A DNA stretch of 52,878 bases. Source: an uncultured Lachnospiraceae bacterium (lineage in GTDB: Bacteria > Bacillota > Clostridia > Lachnospirales > Lachnospiraceae). Positions 16,196 to 25,825 of this stretch are shown here, piece by piece. The translations under genes and the position numbers were made by a program. The stretch lies in assembly GCA_910588565.1 (NCBI GenBank), contig CAJUPF010000013.1, forward strand, positions 1 through 52,878, given 5' to 3'. Numbering within the stretch: position 1 is the first letter of the stretch; every line of letters starts with the position of its first letter. The notes under the pieces are model-generated. The model was not told the DNA's origin and did not search any database. It saw nothing but the letters and a program-made list of their open reading frames with translations.

Positions 16196-18630
16196 AGGTT
16201 GAACCGACGGATGTCATGACCGGAGACAGAAATCAAAGCCGATTTTTGTATTATCAGCTTAAAATGAGCATAGTGAATGCAAAACGGATTGATATTATTG
16301 TGTCCTTTCTTATGGAATCCGGCGTCAGGATGATTTTAAGGGATTTAAAGTCCGCTTTAGACAGAGGGGCTTCGATCCGGATTCTGACCGGGAACTATCT
16401 TGGAATTACACAGCCATCCGCTCTGTATTTGATAAAAAAAGAACTTGGGGATTGTGTGGATTTAAGGTTTTACAGTGATAAGAAACGATCCTTTCATCCG
16501 AAAGCATATATGTTTCATTATGAAAATATGAGTGAGATTTATATTGGATCTTCTAATATATCCCGCAGCGCATTGACATCGGGGATTGAGTGGAATTATC
16601 GTTTCAGCAGCAGAACGGACAAAAAGAATTTTCAAGTGTTTTTTGCTGTGTTTGAAGATCTGTTTTTTAATCATTCGATTGTGATAGATGATGAAGAATT
16701 AAGACGCTATTCAAAAAGCTGGCACAGGCCGGCGGTTGCAAAGGATCTGGCAAGGTATGATGCCGAGGGGGAGCCTGCAGAGGCAAAGGTAACCGAGTTG
16801 TATCAGCCGCGGGGCGCACAGATAGAGGCGTTGTACGCATTGGAAGACAGCAGGAGAGAAGGGGCAGTCAAAGGACTTGTGCAGGCAGCTACCGGGGTTG
16901 GAAAAACATATCTTGCGGCATTTGATTCTGCAAAGTATGAAAAAGTGTTGTTTGTTGCACACAGAGAAGAAATACTGAAACAGGCTGCAGTTTCATTTTG
17001 TAACGTGCGGCATTCTGATGACTATGGTTTCTTTTACGGCAGGCAGAAGGATACGGATAAATCTGTTATTTTTGCGTCTGTGGCTACACTTGGAAGAGAA
17101 GAATATCTGAAAAAAGACTATTTTTCGCCGGAGTATTTTGATTATATTGTGATTGATGAGTTTCATCATGCAGTCAATGGACAGTACAGAAAAATTATCA
17201 ATTATTTTAAACCCCAGTTTCTGTTAGGGCTTACGGCCACTCCGGAACGAATGGATGGCAGGGATATTTACGAATTATGTGATTATAATGTACCGTATGA
17301 GATTTCCCTGAAAGAAGCGATTAATAAAGGAATGCTTGTGCCATTTCATTATTATGGAATTTATGATGAAACGGATTATTCAGGCCTGCATCTGGTCAAG
17401 GGACGTTATGACGAGCGGGAACTGACTGCGTTATATAAAAACAGTGCAAAGCGTTATGATTTGATTTATAAATATTACAGGAAGTACCATTCCAGACGGG
17501 CATTGGGATTTTGCTGTTCCCGGTTACACGCGGAAGAAATGGCAAAGGAATTTTGCAGGAGAGGCATTCCTTCCGCAGCCGTTTACAGCAATGCGGCAGG
17601 AGCTTTTTCCGAGGATCGGGATAAAGCAGTAGAGAAGCTGAGAAGGCAGGAACTCAGAGTGATTTTTTCAGTGGATATGTTTAATGAGGGATTGGATATT
17701 GCCCAGCTTGATATGGTTATGTTTCTCAGACCAACAGAATCACCAATTGTGTTTTTGCAGCAATTGGGGCGTGGGCTTCGTACATACAAAGGGAAGGAAT
17801 ATTTAAATGTCCTTGATTTTATCGGAAATTATGAAAAGGCAGGGAAAGCGCCATTACTGCTGGGCGGAGGACATGCATTTGCGGAAAAGAAGGCATATGA
17901 TTATTCGGACATAGAATATCCGGATGATTGTATTGTTGATTTTGATATGCGTCTGGTTGAGTTGTTTCGTGAATTGGATAAAAAAGCAGTATCTGTAAAA
18001 GAGCAGATAAATCAGGAGTTTTATCGGGTAAAAGAATTGCTGGACGGCAAGGTTCCTACCAGGATGGAACTGTTTACTAATATGGATGATGCTGTTTACA
18101 GATATTGTATGAAACATGCAAAAGAGAATCCTTTCCGGAGATACCTGGATTTTCTGGCAGGCCTAAAGGAGCTGTCTGGGGAAGAACATATACTGTATGA
18201 GGGAATCGGACGGGAGTTCCTCTCTTTGATTGAGACAACAGATATGCAGAAGGTGTATAAGATGCCGATTTTATACAGTTTTTATAATCATGGAAATATC
18301 AGGCTGGAAGTTACAGATAAAGATGTGCTGCAGAGCTGGAAAGAGTTTTTTAATATGGGAACCAACTGGAAAGATTTTGCTGCCGATATATCCTATGCAG
18401 ATTATAAGAATATGACGGATAAACAGCATTTGAGTAAAGCAAAGAGTATGCCAATCAAGTTTCTGAAAGCTTCTGGAAAAGGATTTTTTATAGAAAAAGA
18501 AGGATATGCGATTGCCATCAGGGAAGAAGTGCGAAGTGTGGCAGGGAACGCGGCGTTTCAGGAGCATATGAAGGATATTCTGGAATACCGGACGATGGAG
18601 TACTATCGGCGGAGGTATGTGGAGAAGTGA
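16144..18630 (+). CDS. PLD-domain superfamily II helicase
   Basis: The 828-residue protein joins three parts. Residues 30-195 form an HKD/PLD-like nuclease-type domain, with FHPKAYMF and a following GSSNIS. Residues 225-600 form a superfamily II helicase: Walker A ATGVGKTYLA near 245, VIDEFHH as the DEAH-type box, LTATPERMDG as motif III and QQLGRGLRTYKG as motif VI. Residues 600-828 form an alpha-rich C-terminal region. Such proteins are annotated as DEAD/DEAH helicases with a PLD module and, in longer members, a DUF3427 domain; some are thought to act in DNA repair or defence. GAGGTGA stands 6 bases before the ATG, inside the methyltransferase gene. The HxK has a single clear copy, so PLD activity would need dimerisation, or the domain may only bind DNA. 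Confidence 0.82.
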   Translation: MAQFDFAEKENGQWNTVEVEPTDVMTGDRNQSRFLYYQLKMSIVNAKRIDIIVSFLMESGVRMILRDLKSALDRGASIRILTGNYLGITQPSALYLIKKELGDCVDLRFYSDKKRSFHPKAYMFHYENMSEIYIGSSNISRSALTSGIEWNYRFSSRTDKKNFQVFFAVFEDLFFNHSIVIDDEELRRYSKSWHRPAVAKDLARYDAEGEPAEAKVTELYQPRGAQIEALYALEDSRREGAVKGLVQAATGVGKTYLAAFDSAKYEKVLFVAHREEILKQAAVSFCNVRHSDDYGFFYGRQKDTDKSVIFASVATLGREEYLKKDYFSPEYFDYIVIDEFHHAVNGQYRKIINYFKPQFLLGLTATPERMDGRDIYELCDYNVPYEISLKEAINKGMLVPFHYYGIYDETDYSGLHLVKGRYDERELTALYKNSAKRYDLIYKYYRKYHSRRALGFCCSRLHAEEMAKEFCRRGIPSAAVYSNAAGAFSEDRDKAVEKLRRQELRVIFSVDMFNEGLDIAQLDMVMFLRPTESPIVFLQQLGRGLRTYKGKEYLNVLDFIGNYEKAGKAPLLLGGGHAFAEKKAYDYSDIEYPDDCIVDFDMRLVELFRELDKKAVSVKEQINQEFYRVKELLDGKVPTRMELFTNMDDAVYRYCMKHAKENPFRRYLDFLAGLKELSGEEHILYEGIGREFLSLIETTDMQKVYKMPILYSFYNHGNIRLEVTDKDVLQSWKEFFNMGTNWKDFAADISYADYKNMTDKQHLSKAKSMPIKFLKASGKGFFIEKEGYAIAIREEVRSVAGNAAFQEHMKDILEYRTMEYYRRRYVEK

Positions 18631-18736
18631 GCACGCTCTGTTTGGTGTAGAAATGATGATAAAAATGTACAATAATATATTCAGAAGAACATCTGGAACA
18701 TAATATGAGCTATGTTAGGAAAGAAGGTGTTTTCTT

Positions 18737-18925
18737 ACGGCAACTTCAAGCATCACGAATAATTTTGTTATTTCTGGCAGGAAACAGGTGGAGATGTTTA
18801 TCAATGCAATTGAAGAATCTGCCCAAAATCGTCCTGTACATACTCCTGTAGCTGCTAAGCAGATAAAAGGAGAAGCTGAACTGAGAAAATTTATGAAAGA
18901 ATGGGAGAATGCAAATTCCGATTAA
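18737..18925 (+). pseudogene. Antitoxin-like small ORF whose expected start codon is ACG
   Basis: A 62-codon open frame begins TSSITNNFVISG after an initial ACG-GCA, and an AGAAGGTG ribosome binding site sits 8 bases before the ACG. The sequence resembles the small helical proteins that often begin with ATG-GCA-ACT-TCA and contain an ISG-(x)-QVE-x-FINAIEES core and a C-terminal KGEAELRKFMKEW helix. These look like antitoxins or DNA-binding partners. The ATG has apparently become ACG by one transition. Either the gene is dead, ACG is used inefficiently, or translation starts at the internal ATG (18794) giving 43 residues. No recognisable toxin follows. An AACATA...TATGTT inverted repeat lies upstream (18697-18716). 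Confidence 0.45.
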
Positions 18926-19297
18926 TAATAGGTTTTTTATGTGAAAAGTGGATTTAGGATAGGCTAATGTGAAGCTGCATGATAATGGTGGGATCGGAAT
19001 GGAAGAAGTTTTTTGTGCGCCTAAAATGTATGGTTCTCAGGGAGTTGGAGTTTTTGTGTTGAAAAAGAAAAAACAAGCTGCAGGCTGCATTGCATAAATC
19101 TTTTCTGTGAGTAAAAGCTTATTTGGATACAATCTTAAAATTTTGCATTTAATCATAAATAAATACATGGTTGGAAGGCATAGGGAGGTGATAAAATAGT
19201 AAACATGATACAGAATGCTGAGGGTACATTCTGAAAAACTGCAGTTTCACTTTAAGCGTGAGGATGAAGCTGGGAAAAAGGGAAAGGAGAATGTTAC
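18926..19297 (+). promoter_or_regulatory. Leader of the LamG surface-protein gene with a strong SD and 9-residue ORF
   Basis: This 372-base stretch has no real gene. It holds GGGAGGTGAT (19183-19192), almost the full anti-16S complement, followed 12 bases on by ATG (19205) opening a 9-residue frame that stops at 19234. A palindromic AAACTGCAGTTT lies at about 19237-19248, 50 bases before the main start. This could be a leader peptide or remnant. No clear -35/-10 pair could be assigned. Confidence 0.35.
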
Positions 19298-22200
19298 ATG
19301 AAACTAAGATTTTTGAAACGGTTTGCGGCTCTGGTTCTGAGCGCTGGCATGGTTATAACCGCACTGCCGGCATCAGCAGCAGCCGCGGAGCCAAGAGAGG
19401 GGCAAACGAGGGAGGCAGCGGATGCGATAGGCGTCTATACGTTTGACGGAAGCCTTGGAGAAAATGTGCAGGCAGTAAATAAACAGAATGGAAACAATGC
19501 GCCGGGGGCATATTCAGGAGCGATTACATATGGCGCAGGCAGATCGGGCGAAACAGGAGATCAGGCGCTTTCTTTTACGGCAAACACTGCGTATGGTGTG
19601 AAATTGCCGCATACCAATATGGATACATATTCCATATCACTATGGATGAAGCCGACGGGGAATATGGATAATAATACTGTAATTTTATATATGGGCAATC
19701 CGACCAGTAGTCCAGAAAAATGGACGGCTATTTCCGGAGCAGGCGGAAGTGCGTGTAAATTCTGGACGCGTGAACCTGGAGGCAATTTTGATGGATGGCT
19801 TACTATTGGAGGGAAAAATCAAAATTTTTCTTTAAATGCTTGGACTAATGTGGTGATAACTCAAACAGGGGAATCCATTCAAGTTTATAAAGACAGAACA
19901 TTGATAATAGACGACAAGGCTGCAGCCGGTTTGTCGGGCAGTGAAAATCAATTGATGCTAATAGGTTCTAATCCATGGGATAATGCATTTAATGGATTGA
20001 TAGATGATGTGAAAGTCTATGATAAAATATTAACTGCAGATGAAGTGAATGAGAAGTATCTGGATGAGGCTCTGAGTGGAATGAACAGAGAAGAACTCAA
20101 AAATACTATTCAGAGTAAGATGTTGGGAAGCAACTTAGGACTGGGCAGAGTGCGTTCAGATCTTACACTTCCTGAAACAGTAGATGGTATGGCTTCTATT
20201 TCTATTTCATGGGAGAGCGATAAACCTGCAGTAATTTCACAGGATGGAAAGATCCAGTCTGCAGCTGAAAACGGTGATACTGCCAATCTGACAGCGACAT
20301 TGAAATGGAACGGCCAGGAGACGGAGCTTTTGCCAAAGATGACATTTCCGGTAAGGATTACAAAAGCCGTTGCTCCTGATGAAAATGGAACGGTAATTGA
20401 TTTTAATGATGATACACTCGGCGGGGGTTATCCGATTGTAAGAGGACTTGGAGATTATACGGGCGAGGTTTTGTATGGAGCGGGAAGAAGCGGCGATGCA
20501 GATGACAAGTCGCTTTCCTTAAACGGCGGTTATGGGCTGGAACTGCCTTATTATAATATGGACAGCGACGAGACAGGCTGGACGGTATCCATGTGGTACA
20601 ATCCAACAAAAGAAGTAGCTATATCAAAGTATTCACCTCTTCTATTTGTGGGATACCATGACCCGGAAGCATGGGTTGATGCAGCTGGAACAGGAGATGG
20701 GAATAACTTGCTGATTTGGGGTAAAAGACCCAGTAACAATATCGGTTTTGACTCTAGCTCAGATAAAAAAATATTTGCACCTGTGAAAGGCAGCTGGAAT
20801 ATGCTGACGCTGACACAGGGCGCTATTGAGAGTGAAGATGGAAAGAAAGCTATTCGGGCATATGTGAACGGTCAGCTTTTATGGGAATTTACAAATTCTA
20901 CAATGAGTGTGCTTAAGGGTGGAAATCAGACAATTTATATTGGGGCAAATTTCTGGGATACGCCTTTTAGTGCATTGATTGATGATGTAACTATTATCCA
21001 CAGAGCATTGACAGCAGACGAAATCAATGCAGAGTATGAGAAGAGCGTAACAGAGGAAGCATTTGGAGATTCATTGAAAAATGCTGTGTTTGGCACAAGT
21101 ATTGATCCCCAGAAGGTAACAACCAGTCTGACGCTCCCTGGCACATTGGACGGATTTTCTATCAAGTGGCAGAGCAGTGATACATCTGTAATAGCGGACA
21201 ATGGCGAACTTAAGCATACAACCGGAGTTGTTCCAAAGACTGCAGAGTTGCGTTATACAGCGAAAAGAAGCGAGAATGGAAAGACTATTTCTGGCTCATT
21301 CGCAATTAAAGCTGGAACAGAAACCATGTTTACAGCAGAGGAATTTTTGCAGAAGGATGCGAATGCACGGCAGGACTATGTGAAGGATTCTATTAATAAG
21401 GTGATGCTGAATGGCAACAAAAGCTTACAGCAGATATCGGGGGATCTGGTACTGCCGGAGGAGATTCTGTATAATGATGTAAAAGTGGCTGATATTGTGT
21501 GGGGCAGCAGCAATACTGACTATATAACGAATCAGGGGAAGGTTTCTGAAAATCTGACAAGTGTTTCAGAAAAAGTGAAGCTTACAGCAACTATTACATA
21601 TATAGATCAGCCAGCAACGGGAGATGAGCCAAAGTCTGCGGTTGAATATACAGCTTATGTGGCAATGCCGGAGTCAATAATAGCTGTTGATGCTGGAAAT
21701 TCTACTACGGAAGGGACTGATAAGGGGCATTCAAAAGGGTCGGCAACAATCGAGGTAGGCGTTACATCAACTGCTAAAGATGGCAGCGAATTTGGAGCAC
21801 CACAGATACAGGATGTTTCTTATACAGGAGGCTCTCCAGTGGGAGAGAACCGTATCGGATATGTGATTATGGATTTGTCGGATATCATTAATAAGCTGGG
21901 GCAGCAAGATGAGTTATTGGAACTGGATTATGCGACATTGCGTTTAAGGGTGAATAATGTAAATGGAAATCTGGGTAATGGTAATTCAATGAAAGTAGGT
22001 GCATACCAGATTAACCCAACTGTTCTTGCAAACAGTGCAGATACGGCAGACTTTTGTACAGATCATACAAAATTCCCGGCAGTGGATGGAAAGTATGGAG
22101 CTGACGCAGTGCTGTGGAGCAATGAATGGGTATCTACAGCGACAAAAGTGGATGAAGATGTGACATTTGATGTGAAATCACTTGTAAAGCAGGCGATTGC

Positions 22201-25200
22201 AGCGGGACAGACCAAAATTGGGTTCCGTTTGCAGGTGCCGATTGCTCAGATTGTTTTTGGAGGTCTGAATCCAGAGGAAGCGCATCAGGGATGCAAACCA
22301 GCTCTGTTTGTCCAGTACAGCAAACAGAAGAGCAATGAGGAAAAGGCGCAGGAAGATGCAGATGCCCTTGTGGGCTTGATACCGTCTTCTTTAGATGAGG
22401 ATACGGCAGCTGCAGTGAAATTACCGGCGGCCGGAGCAAATGAATCTAATATTACATGGACATCAGGAGATTCCTGTATCAGTATTGAAAAAGACGCAGA
22501 GCAGAATATATATAACGTTTCTGTAACAAGACCAAACGAAAATAAAACAGTAACAATAACTGCCACCGTTAAAAATGGCGAAGCAAAAGTGGAGAAAACG
22601 TTTACGGTAGATGTGGAAGCGAAGCTTACAGACTTTGACAGCAGACTGATTGCTTATTTATCCATGGATAACAGAGAAACAGGATTATCCGGAAAAGGCG
22701 CATCGGCAGTTCTGACAGGGCCAAATGCTGCTTTTGCGGCAGATTCCGTGCGTGGAAAGTCCCTGCATCTGAAAGGAAATACATTCCTGACAGCTGCAAA
22801 AGCTGATAATACCGCACTGCTGCAGGGCAGGGATGAGATTACCATTTCCTATTACAGTAAAGCAGAGGATGCGAATGTCAGCGGAATGGCATGGACGTTA
22901 TTTGCGGCAAGGAATGCCCAGCAGGCAGGCGAAAATAACCGCAATTATCTGGGAATAATGGATGCTCAGGTAGCGGTTAAAGCAGAACGCCGCACAAATG
23001 AAATAGACGAGACTGTTTCTGCAAATAGAGACGCAGAAGGAATGACGCCAAATGTATGGAGAAAAGTAGATCTTGTAGTAAGGCCGCAGGAGACAATTCT
23101 TTATATTGACGGTAAGAAAATAGATGCTAAGGAGAGCACAGTAAAGCTTTCTGAAATTCTTGGAGCATCAGGCGGCGTATTCTATATCGGTAAATCGACC
23201 TGGACAGCGAATGGCGAATATTATAATGGATACCTGGATGAGTATAAGGTTTATGACAAAGCGTTGACTACAGAAGAAGTAGGACGCGTCTACAAAGAAG
23301 AGCAGGATCAGATGGCACAGGAAAAGGCGGATCTTGCAGCCGTAGCGGCGGATAAAGAAGCTCTGAACAGACCTGTGATAGATGGGTTGACGGATACGAT
23401 TACATTTGTAACAAAAGGAGCAAATGGAAGTACGATCAGCTGGGAAGTGATAGACGGTACAGGAATCGTGATTTCACAGGATGGCAAGACTGCGACAGTT
23501 ACCAGAGGCAAAGAGCAGACGGAAGTTCATTTAAGGGCGACAATCACATATGGAACGGCATCTGATACAAAGCAGTTTACCGTAATTGTGCCTTCCACCG
23601 ATGACAGCCAGGAACTGATAGATGCACGGCGGAAGCTTGGGGATGCTCTGCGCGTGGCAAAAGAGAAAATAGCCGGAACAAAAGCAGAAGACTATCCGGA
23701 GGGTATCTGGCAGGCATTTTCAGATGCAATCACAGAGGCGGAGCGAGTAAGCGTAAAAGGAACATTAGAGCAGATTACAGCAGCGCAGAAGGCATTAGAC
23801 GAGGCATCGAATAACTTTAAGTCAAACGATATGATTGCGGCAGAAAATGCGGTGAAAGCAGATAAAGCGGCTGTCAGCGCGCCGACAATTGATACGAGTA
23901 ATGATTCCGTTACTTTTGTAACAAAAGGAGAGCACGGAAGTACAATCAGCTGGAAACTGGTATCCGGCACAGGCGTTACAATGGCGGCGGATGGCAAAAC
24001 GGCTATGATTACCAGGGGGAAAGAGGCATCTGTAGCAGTATTTGAAGTAACCATTACATATGGAACAGTATCTGATACAAAAGAAATCAGGCTGACCGTG
24101 CCAAAAGAAGGAGATAATGCGGAGCTGATCGCTGCACGCCGGGAGCTTGGCGACGCATGGAGAGCGGCAAAAGAAAAATTTGACAAAGCCACAGAAGCAG
24201 ATTATCCGGCGGATGTATGGAAAGAATTTGCAGATGCAATCGCACAGGCGGAAGAACTGCGTGTAACAGGAACTGTGGCGCAGATCGCTGAAGTAAGACA
24301 GCGGTTAAAGAATGCGGAAGAGAATTTTAAATCCACAGCGCAGCTGCAGGCGGAAGCAACTGTAGCAGCGGACAAAGAAGCTCTTGGCGTGCCAGTCTTT
24401 GATAACCTGAACGATACGCTTACATTTATTACAGCAGGTGAGCATGGCAGTACATTCAGCTGGGAATTAAAATCCGGCGCAGGTGTGACCATGTCAGAAG
24501 ATCGATTAAGTGCGACCGTAACAAGAGGGGAAGCGGCATCCCGCGTTATCTTTACAGTTACAATTACTTGTACATATGGTACAGACGGTGTGGTTTCCGA
24601 TACAAAAGACATTACGTTTACAGTACCTGCAATCGGAGATGATGAGCCGATTATAACGGCCAGACGGGAACTTGGCAATGCTGTAAGGGAAGCAAGGGAG
24701 AAAATGGCAGCAGCTACAGAAGCGGATTATCCGCAGGATGTATGGAAAGCATTTGCAGACGCGATTTCAGAAGCAGATGCGATACGGGCGACAGGAACCC
24801 TTGAGGAGATCCAGGCGGCAAAACAGAAGTTAGAGCAGGCACGGAAGAACTTCAAAACGAATGCAGAGATTGCCAAGGAATTAGAAGAGAAGAAGAAAGC
24901 AGAAGCTGTTACAAACCTGAATACGGCGATCGATAAGAAACCTGAAAAAGCACAGGCAGATTATACGGAAGCCAGCTGGACAGCATACCAGAAAGCTCTG
25001 ACAGACGCCAAAAACATCCTTGCCAATACAAATGCAACAGCAGATCAGATTACAGCAGCGCAAAAGGCATTGGAAACAGCGTTCCATGGGCTGCAGTTGA
25101 AGACGCAGGGCAGTGGAAATGATGATCAGCAGACATCCGGGCCAGTTAAAGTCAGCGGCATTAAATTTGCAGCCAGCAAATATCAGATTGCTGCAGGCAA

Positions 25201-25684
25201 AAAAATTAGCTTAGGCAAAGAGGTTACTGTTTCTCCCAAGAATGCAGCAGATAAGGGGCTGACCTGGAAGACTTCCAATAAGAAATACGCGACAGTAAGC
25301 AAAACTGGCGCAGTAACCACCAAAAAAGCCGGAGCAGGCAAGAAGGTAACAATTACTGCAACAGCAGCGGATGGCTCTAAAGTTTCAAAGAAAGTCACAA
25401 TCCAGATTATGAAGAATGCGGTTACAAAGATTACGTTAAAGGCATCCAGCAAGAGTGTAAAAGCCGGAAAGAAGGTAACCGTGAAAGCAACTGTTAGGAC
25501 GAACGGCAAAAAGGTAAACAAGAAGTTGACCTGGAAATCTTCTAATACCAAATATGCTACTGTCAACAGCAAAGGTGTAGTAACTACAAAGAAGGCTGGA
25601 AAAGGGAAATCTGTAAAGATTACTGCAACAGCAACAGACGGCACCAACAAGAAAGCAACCATAACGATTAAAATCAAAAAATAA
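19298..25684 (+). CDS. Giant secreted multidomain LamG/Ig-like surface protein
   Basis: The 2128-residue protein starts with a Sec signal peptide (KR near 6-8, hydrophobic core, ASAAAAE). Three concanavalin-like LamG domains lie at about 44-257, 364-582 and 1107-1330. They alternate with atrophied bacterial Ig-like domains (about 265-355, 590-790, 1015-1105), each showing a TxW-x-S-x3-x-I pattern. Residues 800-1010 resemble a DNRLRE/CBM96-type beta domain. Three tandem units of about 175 residues (1345-1870) each combine an Ig-like segment (GSTISWE...TVTRGKE) with a FIVAR-type helical hairpin (DYP-x-x-x-W-x-x-F-x-x-AI). A further FIVAR and two lysine-rich Big_2 domains (1950-2128) close it. 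No catalytic domain and no LPXTG motif are seen. It is probably an adhesin or glycan-binding protein. GGAAAGGAG precedes the ATG. Confidence 0.82.
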   Translation: MKLRFLKRFAALVLSAGMVITALPASAAAAEPREGQTREAADAIGVYTFDGSLGENVQAVNKQNGNNAPGAYSGAITYGAGRSGETGDQALSFTANTAYGVKLPHTNMDTYSISLWMKPTGNMDNNTVILYMGNPTSSPEKWTAISGAGGSACKFWTREPGGNFDGWLTIGGKNQNFSLNAWTNVVITQTGESIQVYKDRTLIIDDKAAAGLSGSENQLMLIGSNPWDNAFNGLIDDVKVYDKILTADEVNEKYLDEALSGMNREELKNTIQSKMLGSNLGLGRVRSDLTLPETVDGMASISISWESDKPAVISQDGKIQSAAENGDTANLTATLKWNGQETELLPKMTFPVRITKAVAPDENGTVIDFNDDTLGGGYPIVRGLGDYTGEVLYGAGRSGDADDKSLSLNGGYGLELPYYNMDSDETGWTVSMWYNPTKEVAISKYSPLLFVGYHDPEAWVDAAGTGDGNNLLIWGKRPSNNIGFDSSSDKKIFAPVKGSWNMLTLTQGAIESEDGKKAIRAYVNGQLLWEFTNSTMSVLKGGNQTIYIGANFWDTPFSALIDDVTIIHRALTADEINAEYEKSVTEEAFGDSLKNAVFGTSIDPQKVTTSLTLPGTLDGFSIKWQSSDTSVIADNGELKHTTGVVPKTAELRYTAKRSENGKTISGSFAIKAGTETMFTAEEFLQKDANARQDYVKDSINKVMLNGNKSLQQISGDLVLPEEILYNDVKVADIVWGSSNTDYITNQGKVSENLTSVSEKVKLTATITYIDQPATGDEPKSAVEYTAYVAMPESIIAVDAGNSTTEGTDKGHSKGSATIEVGVTSTAKDGSEFGAPQIQDVSYTGGSPVGENRIGYVIMDLSDIINKLGQQDELLELDYATLRLRVNNVNGNLGNGNSMKVGAYQINPTVLANSADTADFCTDHTKFPAVDGKYGADAVLWSNEWVSTATKVDEDVTFDVKSLVKQAIAAGQTKIGFRLQVPIAQIVFGGLNPEEAHQGCKPALFVQYSKQKSNEEKAQEDADALVGLIPSSLDEDTAAAVKLPAAGANESNITWTSGDSCISIEKDAEQNIYNVSVTRPNENKTVTITATVKNGEAKVEKTFTVDVEAKLTDFDSRLIAYLSMDNRETGLSGKGASAVLTGPNAAFAADSVRGKSLHLKGNTFLTAAKADNTALLQGRDEITISYYSKAEDANVSGMAWTLFAARNAQQAGENNRNYLGIMDAQVAVKAERRTNEIDETVSANRDAEGMTPNVWRKVDLVVRPQETILYIDGKKIDAKESTVKLSEILGASGGVFYIGKSTWTANGEYYNGYLDEYKVYDKALTTEEVGRVYKEEQDQMAQEKADLAAVAADKEALNRPVIDGLTDTITFVTKGANGSTISWEVIDGTGIVISQDGKTATVTRGKEQTEVHLRATITYGTASDTKQFTVIVPSTDDSQELIDARRKLGDALRVAKEKIAGTKAEDYPEGIWQAFSDAITEAERVSVKGTLEQITAAQKALDEASNNFKSNDMIAAENAVKADKAAVSAPTIDTSNDSVTFVTKGEHGSTISWKLVSGTGVTMAADGKTAMITRGKEASVAVFEVTITYGTVSDTKEIRLTVPKEGDNAELIAARRELGDAWRAAKEKFDKATEADYPADVWKEFADAIAQAEELRVTGTVAQIAEVRQRLKNAEENFKSTAQLQAEATVAADKEALGVPVFDNLNDTLTFITAGEHGSTFSWELKSGAGVTMSEDRLSATVTRGEAASRVIFTVTITCTYGTDGVVSDTKDITFTVPAIGDDEPIITARRELGNAVREAREKMAAATEADYPQDVWKAFADAISEADAIRATGTLEEIQAAKQKLEQARKNFKTNAEIAKELEEKKKAEAVTNLNTAIDKKPEKAQADYTEASWTAYQKALTDAKNILANTNATADQITAAQKALETAFHGLQLKTQGSGNDDQQTSGPVKVSGIKFAASKYQIAAGKKISLGKEVTVSPKNAADKGLTWKTSNKKYATVSKTGAVTTKKAGAGKKVTITATAADGSKVSKKVTIQIMKNAVTKITLKASSKSVKAGKKVTVKATVRTNGKKVNKKLTWKSSNTKYATVNSKGVVTTKKAGKGKSVKITATATDGTNKKATITIKIKK

Positions 25685-25696
25685 CGGCACGACCAG

Positions 25697-25740
25697 GAGA
25701 AAGGCGGCGGATCACAGGATTCGCCCCTTTCTCTTTGTTG
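25697..25740 (+). terminator. Terminator of the LamG surface-protein gene
   Basis: GAGAAAGG (25697-25704) pairs with CCTTTCTC (25726-25733), followed by TTTGTTGTG. The tract is imperfect but correctly placed 12 bases past the stop codon. Confidence 0.65.
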
Positions 25741-25757
25741 TGTAAGTGAAAACTTCC

Positions 25758-25786
25758 TTGACGGCACAGATTCCAATGTTTATAAT
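25758..25786 (+). promoter_or_regulatory. Promoter of the TIR gene
   Basis: TTGACG (25758-25763) and TATAAT (25781-25786) have a 17-base spacer. The position is 40 bases before the TIR start codon and after the upstream terminator, so the TIR gene has its own transcription. Confidence 0.75.
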
Positions 25787-25825
25787 GGTCACAGTGCATT
25801 TTACAGAGGAGGGGGAGAACGTGTT

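Noticed and set aside
15584..18630. Methyltransferase plus helicase considered as a DISARM or restriction-modification system
   Set aside because: The methyltransferase is a small class I enzyme lacking DNA-methylation catalytic motifs, and no DUF1998 or specificity subunit is present.
18961..19097. Short GTG-initiated frame of about 40 codons downstream of the antitoxin-like ORF, considered as its toxin
   Set aside because: No ribosome site, no similarity to known toxin folds, and length near chance expectation.
25183..25776. A 197-codon antisense frame opposite the lysine-rich end of the LamG protein
   Set aside because: Lysine-rich AAG/AAA and ACA/GTA codons read antisense as Phe/Leu/Val and look like a membrane protein. 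No ribosome site; the same artefact occurs at 40055-40711 opposite the other Big_2 pair.
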